A DNA stretch of 11,401 nt from SIG480 sp045537045. GTDB lineage: Bacteria; Bacillota; Clostridia; Oscillospirales; JAAYXM01. The notes beneath the pieces were generated by a model. That model was given only the letters and a program-made list of their open reading frames with translations. It did not search any database and was not told the origin of the DNA. Location of the stretch: NCBI GenBank assembly GCA_045537045.1, contig JAZSOS010000022.1, positions 1-11,401 on the forward strand, given 5' to 3'. Shown here in pieces: positions 1 through 5,791 of the stretch (positions are counted from its first letter, which is position 1; every line of letters begins with the position of its first letter). The position numbers and the translations under genes were made by a program.

Positions 1-230
1 AGTATGGTTCCGGGATTTGAGGCACAGCCGTTGAAAGATTTTGTTCTTGAAGGCTATCTCCTTCCCGGTGAGTCCTTTACATATGAGCTTGGTGTATTCT
101 GGGAACCGTCTGACAACGACAACGATTATAATGTTGCCGGCGGCTTGTCAATTGACTTCGGTGTAACACTTGTCGCAACTCAGATGACATATGAGAAAGA
201 CAGCTATGACGACCAGTATGATAAGGATGC
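1..230 (+). repeat. Direct repeat copy 1 shared by the two TasA-like genes
   Basis: This block aligns without gaps to 2020-2249 with 9 mismatches (positions 15, 17, 36, 66, 123, 132, 135, 137, 138), about 96% identity. It includes exact runs of 56 bp (67-122) and 92 bp (139-230). Six changes are synonymous; the others alter two residues (Phe to Cys, Ala to Glu). The left end is cut by the window, so the true repeat is probably longer. Similarity stops at the DA-x-YP codons, where the C-terminal domains diverge. Confidence 0.95.
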
Positions 231-1377
231 AGAATATCCGGAGACAGAAGCTAAAGCATGGGATGGCACAGCCGATACTTCTTGGTACAATGACACTGAC
301 ACAGAATTTACTATCACAACAGCTGAACAGTTTGCAGGACTTGCAGAACTTGTTGATGACGGAAATACCTTTGAAGGAAAGACGATAAAGCTTAGTAGCG
401 ATATAAATCTTGATTGCAAAGATGCTAATGGCGAATCTGTATGCTTTGATCCCATTGGTTCCTACAGACAAGATAAAGTTTTTAAGGGTACTTTCGATGG
501 TCAGGGACATACCATTAAAAATATGTCTCAGAATACCTGGGCATTGAACAATGGATATTATTACGGAGATTTAGGTCTTGGTCTGTTTGGTGCCGTGGAG
601 AATGCAACCATCAAGAATCTTGCTATGGACAATGCAAGTATTTCCGGCGAGTCAGCTCTTTGCGGTACGATTGCCGCTGTTGCAGGCGATAACGTAACGT
701 TTGAAAATATCAAGGTCACGAACACCGAAGTTGCTGACTATCAGTACTATGCCGGCGGCATCGTTGGCTGGGCAGGCGGTGATGAGCAGTTTATTAACTG
801 CGTTATCGACGCTTCCACCACTATCGGCGCTCAGTGGGGTGAGTTTAACAATGCAAACGGTGGCGTTATCGGTGGTGTTAGCACCAGTGCCGATATTCTG
901 ATAAAGGACTGTACCGTTGCCTGCAGAATTGATGCCTACAACGATGTTACTTCCGCTTATGAATGGTATTCATACCGTAGAAGCGGTATGTTGATAGGTG
1001 ATTCCGGCCAAAAGGACGATCCTGACGGTGATAATGTTGGCAATGCGATTGCACCCAATCTTACCTGTGAGAATGTAACCGTTATCTACGGAGACTGGGC
1101 AAATTACCATTATTGCGAGTTTAATGCTATGCGTTATCCTTGGGTACGCGTTGAGGCAGGTACCAGCACCGGTGCATACTCTAACCCCAGATACGGCCAT
1201 CCAACCGATGCTAACGGCAACGAAGTGGTGGATGAGAACCATGTCCATAATGATGGTGAGAAGCATAATGAGCTGATCGTATTTGACCAACTTTACGGTG
1301 GTTCGACAGGTGACCGTTATTGCACATATGGTACCGCAACTCACAACGGCGTAACCGTTATTTATAATAACAAATAA
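1..1377 (+). CDS. TasA/camelysin-like surface protein with GLUG-type beta-helix domain, 5' partial
   Basis: The frame is open from the first base and ends in TAA, giving 458 residues. The real start lies upstream: the first Met (base 4) corresponds to residue 162 of the paralogue at 1540, so a SipW-type signal peptide and about 160 residues are probably missing. Residues 1-77 are the end of a TasA/camelysin-like beta-sandwich, nearly identical to the paralogue. From about residue 93 the protein changes to an adhesin-like domain: a TSWYN...FTITTAEQFAGLAELV segment, FDGQGHTIKN at about 165-174, then Gly-rich turns GLGLFGAVENATIKNL, GGIVGWAGG and GGVIGGVS. These resemble GLUG-type repeats of bacterial surface adhesins that stack as a beta-helix. 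No LPXTG-like motif, C-terminal TM or positive tail is seen; the end is VTVIYNNK. Inferred role: secreted fibre-associated or cell-surface adhesin. The fold class is fairly sure, the ligand unknown. Confidence 0.8.
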   Translation, partial: SMVPGFEAQPLKDFVLEGYLLPGESFTYELGVFWEPSDNDNDYNVAGGLSIDFGVTLVATQMTYEKDSYDDQYDKDAEYPETEAKAWDGTADTSWYNDTDTEFTITTAEQFAGLAELVDDGNTFEGKTIKLSSDINLDCKDANGESVCFDPIGSYRQDKVFKGTFDGQGHTIKNMSQNTWALNNGYYYGDLGLGLFGAVENATIKNLAMDNASISGESALCGTIAAVAGDNVTFENIKVTNTEVADYQYYAGGIVGWAGGDEQFINCVIDASTTIGAQWGEFNNANGGVIGGVSTSADILIKDCTVACRIDAYNDVTSAYEWYSYRRSGMLIGDSGQKDDPDGDNVGNAIAPNLTCENVTVIYGDWANYHYCEFNAMRYPWVRVEAGTSTGAYSNPRYGHPTDANGNEVVDENHVHNDGEKHNELIVFDQLYGGSTGDRYCTYGTATHNGVTVIYNNK

Positions 1378-1394
1378 ACAATTTCAAATCCGTC

Positions 1395-1459
1395 CCTAAC
1401 CTCTACGGAGGTTAGGCGGCAATCAAAGGACATAAATCCCGTATTTATGCCTTATGATT
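1395..1459 (+). other. Intergenic two-hairpin element, copy 1
   Basis: Hairpin A pairs CCTAACCTC (1395-1403) with GAGGTTAGG (1408-1416), nine perfect pairs closing the loop TACG. As RNA this is C(UACG)G, the very stable UNCG tetraloop. Hairpin B pairs the arm from 1421 with 1443-1459 around the loop CCCGT (1438-1442), about 15 pairs with two single-base bulges. No clean U-run follows hairpin A, so it is not a textbook intrinsic terminator. It could stop RNA decay or cap the upstream transcript, or act as an attenuator. The same layout, with related hairpin B arms, recurs at 2948-3018. Confidence 0.6.
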
Positions 1460-1472
1460 TTCGAAAATGTTA

Positions 1473-1502
1473 TAGACAGTAAAAAAGCTGTTTATATATA
1501 TT
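1473..1502 (+). promoter_or_regulatory. Possible promoter of the second TasA-like gene
   Basis: TAGACA (1473-1478) and TATATT (1497-1502) are separated by 18 bases, about 40 bp upstream of the start codon and downstream of the two-hairpin element. The region is AT-rich, so chance matches are likely. If real, the second gene can be expressed apart from the first. Confidence 0.35.
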
Positions 1503-1539
1503 CGTCTGACAAAAATAAATTATTAGGAGGTAAAACAAA

Positions 1540-2928
1540 ATGACGAATAGCAAAACAACAAGGGGAGCTTTGCTTACAAGCAGCATATCACTGCTTCTTT
1601 GCTTTGCAATGCTTCTCGGAACCACATTCGCTTGGTTTACAGACAGCGTGACAAGTATGAACAACATTATCAAATCCGGTAATCTTGATGTAGAGCTTTG
1701 GTACTGGAACAACGGCATGGATGACTCTGTGGATATTGAAAGTCAGCCTGATCTGAAATTGTTCAGAAATGTAGAGGGAAAAGAAATCCTTTGGGAACCC
1801 GGAGCTACTGGTTTTGGTCAGTTTGAGGTCAAGAACGAGGGCACACTTGCGTTAAAGTATCAGTTGATGCTTAAGTTTGCAAACGCAACAAAGACACCTG
1901 AGGGAAAGAGTCTTGCAGACGTACTTTCGGTTTATGCAATTTCCCGTGGTGTCAAAACCGGTGATGATGCAGTAATGGAAGATACATCGTTGGAAAACTT
2001 GAGAACAAATGGAATGGACAGTATGGTTCCGGGGTGTGAGGCACAGCCGTTGAAGGATTTTGTTCTTGAAGGCTATCTCCTTCCGGGTGAGTCCTTTACA
2101 TATGAGCTTGGTGTATTCTGGGAACCGTCTGACAACGACAATGATTATAACGTAGAGGGCGGCTTGTCAATTGACTTCGGTGTAACACTTGTCGCAACTC
2201 AGATGACATATGAGAAAGACAGCTATGACGACCAGTATGATAAGGATGCTACATATCCTACAATGCCGAAGTTTTATGTAAAGACGGCTGATAAGTTGAT
2301 TGAGTCAATTGATAAAGCAGGACAGGGTGAAACAATCGCTTTGATGGAAGACATTAAAATCGAGCCTGCAAATATGAGTAACGCTTATGGTACCACAGGT
2401 ATCAACATCAAGAACGGACAGACCCTTGACGGCAACGGCAACACCCTTGACATTAAGGGAGCCGGTGGTACTTGGGATTCCGGTATCAACACAACAGGTG
2501 GCACAATTAAAAACCTTACGGTTACCGGTTCTTTCCGTGGTATATTTATTAACCATAACAGCACTCACAGCGAGCCTGTAATTCTTGAAAATGTTATTAT
2601 TGATGGCACTACATATACTATCAGCTGCGACCAGGGTTTAAACCAGAATCTCTTTGCTAAGAATTCTACATTCAATGGCTGGACCAGCTATGCAGCAACA
2701 CTTGGTGAGGCTGAGTTTGTTGGCTGTAACTTTGGAAAAGGCAACGGATATGCTTACTGCCGCCCTTATGCTCCTACCTCTTTTGTAGGTTGTGAATTTG
2801 AGGCAGGATACACAGTGGATCCTCGTGCTGCCGTTACATTTGAAAACTGTACCATAGACGGCGTTGCACTTACAGCTGATAATCTTTCAACTCTCGTAAC
2901 AAACCCTGCGAACGCAACTGTTAAATAA
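1540..2928 (+). CDS. TasA/camelysin-like protein with SipW-type signal peptide and C-terminal beta-helix
   Basis: This is a complete 462-residue protein. AGGAGG (1525-1530) lies 9 bases before the ATG. Residues 1-31 form a signal peptide of the SipW type: a hydrophobic stretch at about 11-28, then TTFAWFTDSVTS, where cleavage after Ala31 is expected. Residues 32 to about 240 form a TasA/camelysin-like beta-sandwich starting NNIIKSGNLDVELWYW. TasA relatives assemble into extracellular fibres by donating their N-terminal strand to the next subunit. From about residue 244 a different domain begins, rich in short beta-strand and turn units (NGQTLDGNGNTLDIKG, GGTIKNLTVTG, FVGCNFGKG, FVGCEFEAG, TFENCTIDG), read as a right-handed beta-helix with a partial Cys ladder. 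No sorting signal or C-terminal TM is seen. Residues 161-237 are nearly identical to the upstream paralogue, the remaining C-terminus is unrelated. Inferred role: fibre subunit or fibre-displayed adhesin. Confidence 0.85.
   Translation: MTNSKTTRGALLTSSISLLLCFAMLLGTTFAWFTDSVTSMNNIIKSGNLDVELWYWNNGMDDSVDIESQPDLKLFRNVEGKEILWEPGATGFGQFEVKNEGTLALKYQLMLKFANATKTPEGKSLADVLSVYAISRGVKTGDDAVMEDTSLENLRTNGMDSMVPGCEAQPLKDFVLEGYLLPGESFTYELGVFWEPSDNDNDYNVEGGLSIDFGVTLVATQMTYEKDSYDDQYDKDATYPTMPKFYVKTADKLIESIDKAGQGETIALMEDIKIEPANMSNAYGTTGINIKNGQTLDGNGNTLDIKGAGGTWDSGINTTGGTIKNLTVTGSFRGIFINHNSTHSEPVILENVIIDGTTYTISCDQGLNQNLFAKNSTFNGWTSYAATLGEAEFVGCNFGKGNGYAYCRPYAPTSFVGCEFEAGYTVDPRAAVTFENCTIDGVALTADNLSTLVTNPANATVK
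2020..2249 (+). repeat. Direct repeat copy 2 shared by the two TasA-like genes
   Basis: Counterpart of bases 1-230 at about 96% identity over 230 bp. It encodes the end of the TasA-like sandwich (SMVPGCEAQPLKDF to DQYDKDA). Beyond base 2249 only a few bases around the YP codons still match, then the two genes are unrelated. Confidence 0.95.
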
Positions 2929-2947
2929 CCAATTCTGTCTATTGCCT

Positions 2948-3018
2948 CCCACTCCTCGTTGTGGGGAGTGGGCGACAATCAAAAGGCACAAAGTTTTATG
3001 TTTTGTGTCTTTTGATTG
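2948..3018 (+). other. Intergenic two-hairpin element, copy 2
   Basis: Hairpin A pairs CCCACTCC (2948-2955) with GGAGTGGG (2965-2972); two more inner pairs (one G-U) leave the loop GTTGT. Hairpin B pairs 2976-2992 with 3002-3018, 17 consecutive pairs including one G-U, around a 9-base loop. The arm CAATCAAAAGGCACAAA is related to the hairpin B arm of copy 1 (CAATCAAAGGACATAAA). CACAAA/TTTGTG here replaces CATAAA/TTTATG there, which keeps pairing. No U-tract follows directly. It sits between the second TasA-like gene and the Ser-rich gene, whose ribosome binding site begins about 14 bases later, so it could affect readthrough or translation of the latter. Confidence 0.65.
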
Positions 3019-3047
3019 CCGGATTAATTACAAGGGGGTGTAAGCCG

Positions 3048-4091
3048 GTGAAAAGAATATATGAAAAATATATAAAAATTTCAGATGATAGAAAAATAGC
3101 TGAAAATGTTTTTAAATCAAGAATTATATTGTCAGTAATCACAATACTGTCCAGCGTTACGGTAATGGTTTCAACTGCTTTTGCTTTTTTTAACAGCAAC
3201 CTGACAAAAGACTTTACAATGCATGCAGCAGTATGGGATATTGATGTTGTAGAGACAATAAGTCAGGAAAGAATTTCATCGTCCTACAAGTGCATTCGAA
3301 CTCCGGAAGAGGGGGAAATGTATGAGTTCACTATTTCTCCGCGCGGTACAGCCACAGAAGGGTATTGTGAAATTATAATAACAAGCCCTGACGGAAAAAC
3401 TGACAAATATTACATAAACACATTTGCAGACCAAATAACCGTATCAATTCAGGCGGTAGCCGGATGTGAAATTCAATTCATCCCTAAATGGGGAATACCG
3501 GACAACTATGGCTCTGCTATACTTTGCAACGAAAGTATTTTCCATTCATTTACACAGCCGTCATCGGACGAAACGCCTGCGGAGGATGGTGAAGCAAGTG
3601 ATTCGTCTTCGGAAACAGATAGTGAAGAAACAGAGTCAGGAAGAGAATTTGGTGCTTCAGACGAAACATCATCAGGTGAAAACGAAACTTCTTCCGATAA
3701 AGCTGAATCGTCAGACGATGAAAACGAATTATCGGGTTCAGGAGAATCCTTAAAAGAGAACACCGGAGATTCATCGGAGGAAACATCTTCTCCGGATTCG
3801 GACGAAAGCTCTTCATCACCGGAAAGCGGTCAGATGGGCAGTTCGTCATCAAGTGACAGCTCAGCACCGGATAGCAATTCGTCGTCAAGCAACAGTCCAG
3901 CATCGGACAGCAGTTCGTCATCAAGTGACAGCTCGGCGCCGGGTGGCAGTTCGTCGTCAAGTGACAGCTCGGCACCGGGTGGCAGCTCGTCTGTAAACAG
4001 CAATCCGGAATCCGGTAGCTCATCTTCATCCGGCGGCGAGTCCTCATCGAGCGGAACGGATTCAGGTGTATCTGATGGCGGAGGTGAGTAA
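3048..4091 (+). CDS. Secreted TasA-like head protein with long Ser/acidic repeat tail
   Basis: GTG is chosen as start because AAGGGGGTG (3032-3040) lies 7 bases upstream; an in-frame GTG at 2961 would lie inside a hairpin. The product has 347 residues. Residues 26-46 form a hydrophobic segment ending STAFAFFNSN, much like SipW-type signals (TFAWFTDS in its neighbour), so it is either cleaved there or held as an N-terminal anchor. Residues 47 to about 168 form a small beta-rich domain (TEGYCEIII, KYYINTFADQITVSIQ, CEIQFIPKWG), read as a reduced TasA/camelysin-like fold. Residues from about 171 to the end are almost entirely Ser, Asp, Glu, Gly, Pro and Thr, including 12-residue repeats; such tails are usually extended and often O-glycosylated. 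The C-terminus (VSDGGGE) has no sorting motif, TM or basic tail. The stop codon touches the sortase ATG, so the two are probably co-translated. Exact function unknown; a stalk, adaptor or fibre-base protein is likely. Confidence 0.75.
   Translation: MKRIYEKYIKISDDRKIAENVFKSRIILSVITILSSVTVMVSTAFAFFNSNLTKDFTMHAAVWDIDVVETISQERISSSYKCIRTPEEGEMYEFTISPRGTATEGYCEIIITSPDGKTDKYYINTFADQITVSIQAVAGCEIQFIPKWGIPDNYGSAILCNESIFHSFTQPSSDETPAEDGEASDSSSETDSEETESGREFGASDETSSGENETSSDKAESSDDENELSGSGESLKENTGDSSEETSSPDSDESSSSPESGQMGSSSSSDSSAPDSNSSSSNSPASDSSSSSSDSSAPGGSSSSSDSSAPGGSSSVNSNPESGSSSSSGGESSSSGTDSGVSDGGGE
3838..4017 (+). repeat. 36-bp coding tandem repeat (four good units, one decayed)
   Basis: Units start at 3838, 3874, 3910, 3946 and 3982, each 36 bp, so the frame is kept. 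The encoded 12-residue unit is roughly (G/S)SSSSSDSSAP(D/G). Units 1, 3 and 4 differ at only a few bases, unit 2 is more changed, and the fifth is strongly diverged. Tandem units in frame suggest that the tail length can vary between strains by slippage or recombination. Confidence 0.9.
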
Positions 4092-4841
4092 ATGCGCAAA
4101 ACGATTATTTTGATTATACGCTTACTTGCGATAACATGTTGTCTTGTAATTATAGCATTTTCCTCAAAAGAGCTTCTTGAATATAACAAAGGAAAAGAAG
4201 AGACTCGCGATCTTCGCGTGCGCGTGGTCACGCCTGTGGAAGCCCTGCCAAGGGAAAATATCCCGCCGATAAGTGTTGATTTTGATGCGCTCACTTCTGA
4301 GAATAGTGATACTGTTGCGTGGCTTTACAGTGCAGGAACTCCGATAAATTACCCAATTGTTCAGAGTGACGATAACGATTATTACCTGCGTCGCGGCTTT
4401 AACGGGAAATATAACTACTACGGTACGCTCTTCGCCGATTATCGCACAAGCGGTGATTTTTCGGGAAAGAATACGCTGATTTACGGTCACAATATGAAAA
4501 ATGCTGAAATGTTCGGCTCGCTCATAAATTATAAAGAGAAAGAATATTTTGATGCACACCCCGATATGTGGTTGTTCACGCCAATGGGAAGCTATATGAT
4601 AAAGATAGTCGGTGGGATAGAGGTTCCGGGAACATCGGAATTATTTGATGCACTGGCAAACCCTGATGAAGCGCAAGATATAATCCGCGATGCGCTTTTA
4701 AATTCTACGTTAAAATCGGATTATATATATTCCGAAAACGACAGATTTATAACGCTTTCAACGTGTTCGTATGACTACGCCGACGCACGGTACATAATAA
4801 TTGGTAAGCTGGAAAGTTTGTTAACGCCATCTTTTTCATAA
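4092..4841 (+). CDS. Class B sortase
   Basis: A membrane-anchored cysteine transpeptidase of 249 residues that cleaves a C-terminal sorting motif and joins the protein to peptidoglycan or another protein. An N-terminal TM segment (about 4-24) places the catalytic domain outside. Visible class B signatures are NYPIVQSDDNDYYLRRGFNG, YYGTLFADYR, the catalytic His133 in IYGHNMKN, Cys225 in TLSTCSYD and Arg233 in DARYIIIGKL. All three catalytic residues are present, so it should be active. The ATG follows the TAA of the Ser-rich gene with no gap and uses GAGGTG (4081-4086) inside that gene as ribosome binding site, indicating coupled translation. Its substrate is unclear: none of the three upstream proteins ends in a normal sorting signal. 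A strong terminator lies 33 bases downstream. Confidence 0.93.
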   Translation: MRKTIILIIRLLAITCCLVIIAFSSKELLEYNKGKEETRDLRVRVVTPVEALPRENIPPISVDFDALTSENSDTVAWLYSAGTPINYPIVQSDDNDYYLRRGFNGKYNYYGTLFADYRTSGDFSGKNTLIYGHNMKNAEMFGSLINYKEKEYFDAHPDMWLFTPMGSYMIKIVGGIEVPGTSELFDALANPDEAQDIIRDALLNSTLKSDYIYSENDRFITLSTCSYDYADARYIIIGKLESLLTPSFS

Positions 4842-4873
4842 TAAGTCTGTGTTGTGTAAATAACAGGAAAAAC

Positions 4874-4905
4874 AAGGAGACGGATATGGGTGTCCGTCTC
4901 CTTTT
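4874..4905. terminator. Bidirectional intrinsic terminator between sortase and PAP2 genes
   Basis: AAGGAGACGGA (4874-4884) pairs perfectly with TCCGTCTCCTT (4893-4903), 11 pairs that can extend by two more, followed by TTTT on the plus strand. On the minus strand the stem is followed by TTGTTTTT. It sits between the convergent ends at 4841 and 4918 and serves both genes. Confidence 0.9.
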
Positions 4906-4917
4906 GTATACACATTG

Positions 4918-5595
4918 TCAATGTTTTATTTTTGCTTTCCAGAAATTGCGGTATACTATAACCTCCGCAACAAGGCACATTGCCGCAGATGCAAAGCCGT
5001 CAAGCACGGAGTGTTGCTTTATAAATACCGTCGAAAGGCAGACGAGAACAACAAACACCGCCACAAAGCATTTCCATAAAATGCACGCACCCTTTTCTTT
5101 TAGCCATACAGATGCAATGGCAAGGGAATAGGCAACATGAAGAGACGGAAATACGTTTGTGTTTGTGTCGATTGAATACAGAAAGCCGATAAGCTGTGAA
5201 AATACATTGTCTCGCGGAAGAACTTCGGGACGAAGCTGTTGTATATTCGGGTAGAGAATATACACAACCATAGCAACAACCTGCGTGAATATTATAAACT
5301 TTTGCAACCGCACGAAGCTTTCTACATTGTAAAAGAGAAAATACACAAGCGAGCCAAAAACGAGGAAATACCATCCCACATACGGTATGATGAAATACTC
5401 GCAGAACGGAATCATATCGTCAAGCGGGGAATAAATAACGTGGCAGTTTTCTGCCGGAATAACCGCCTCTAAAAGAAAATATAAGATAAAATATATTACC
5501 CACCCGGAAAGAAGCTTAAGATGCGAAAATTCGGGTGTGTTTATTTTTGAAAGACGAAAATTTCTGTAGTCAACTTGTGTTTTGGTTTTTTGCAT
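4918..5595 (-). CDS. PAP2-superfamily membrane phosphatase/phosphotransferase
   Basis: An integral membrane protein of 225 residues. Several hydrophobic segments are seen (about 29-45, 64-90, 100-115, 154-165, 170-191, 200-214). The PAP2 core is recognisable: an LRPEVLPRDN stretch (121-130) in place of a clear KxxxxxxRP motif, FPSLHVAYS with PSLH at 150-153, and STVFIKQHSVLDG with His195 and Asp199, the histidine expected to carry the phosphoryl group. The third motif lacks the usual SR before the His (TVFIKQH instead), as in members related to inositol-phosphorylceramide synthase. Likely substrates are lipid phosphates such as phosphatidic acid or undecaprenyl pyrophosphate, but the sequence does not decide. 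AAGGAGA (5605-5611) lies 9 bases before the ATG. The gene is divergent from alaS and shares a terminator with the sortase gene. Confidence 0.83.
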   Translation of the reverse strand: MQKTKTQVDYRNFRLSKINTPEFSHLKLLSGWVIYFILYFLLEAVIPAENCHVIYSPLDDMIPFCEYFIIPYVGWYFLVFGSLVYFLFYNVESFVRLQKFIIFTQVVAMVVYILYPNIQQLRPEVLPRDNVFSQLIGFLYSIDTNTNVFPSLHVAYSLAIASVWLKEKGACILWKCFVAVFVVLVCLSTVFIKQHSVLDGFASAAMCLVAEVIVYRNFWKAKIKH

Positions 5596-5632
5596 ATGGC
5601 AAAGTCTCCTTGATGTTGTGATGCTACACTAT

Positions 5633-5661
5633 ATAATATCACAATCAGATAAAAAACGCAA
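5633..5661 (-). promoter_or_regulatory. Promoter of the PAP2 gene
   Basis: On the minus strand TTGCGT (5656-5661) and TATTAT (5633-5638) are separated by 17 bases, 37 bases upstream of the start codon. Spacing and the -10 box are good, the -35 box moderate. Confidence 0.55.
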
Positions 5662-5706
5662 ATATCCGACATTATATTTTTATTGTCTGAAAAAATGGAT
5701 TACTGT

Positions 5707-5736
5707 TTGACAATGCGGTGTATATGGGTGTATAAT
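5707..5736 (+). promoter_or_regulatory. SigA-type promoter of the alaS operon
   Basis: A consensus TTGACA (5707-5712) and a consensus TATAAT (5731-5736) are 18 bases apart, 55 bases before the alaS start. A second TATAAT lies at 5745-5750. The resulting leader is under about 50 bases, too short to hold a T-box riboswitch. Confidence 0.85.
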
Positions 5737-5791
5737 GATATTTGTATAATAATGTATAAAAACATATTTCAATATATCGGAGGTTAAGACA

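Noticed and set aside
1395..1420. Integron attC-like sequence (CCTAAC ... GTTAGGC) after the first gene
   Set aside because: GTTAGGC fits the GTTRRRY core, but the opposite core starts with C instead of a purine, the stem has only a 4-base loop with no L boxes, and the matching spacer after the second gene lacks these cores.
2896..2928. NPANATVK at the C-terminus of the second TasA-like protein as a class B sorting motif (NPxTx type)
   Set aside because: The T is in the wrong position and no hydrophobic segment or basic tail follows before the stop.
2961..3047. Longer N-terminus for the Ser-rich protein from GTG at 2961
   Set aside because: It begins inside a hairpin and lacks a ribosome binding site, while GTG at 3048 has AAGGGGGTG at ideal spacing and gives a normal signal peptide layout.
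3838..4017. 36-bp repeats resembling CRISPR repeat length
   Set aside because: The units are directly adjacent without spacers, keep the reading frame and encode a Ser-rich protein; no cas genes are present.
3550..4294. Open frames antisense to the Ser-rich tail
   Set aside because: They arise from the low-complexity repeats, encode repetitive sequences and have no translation signals.
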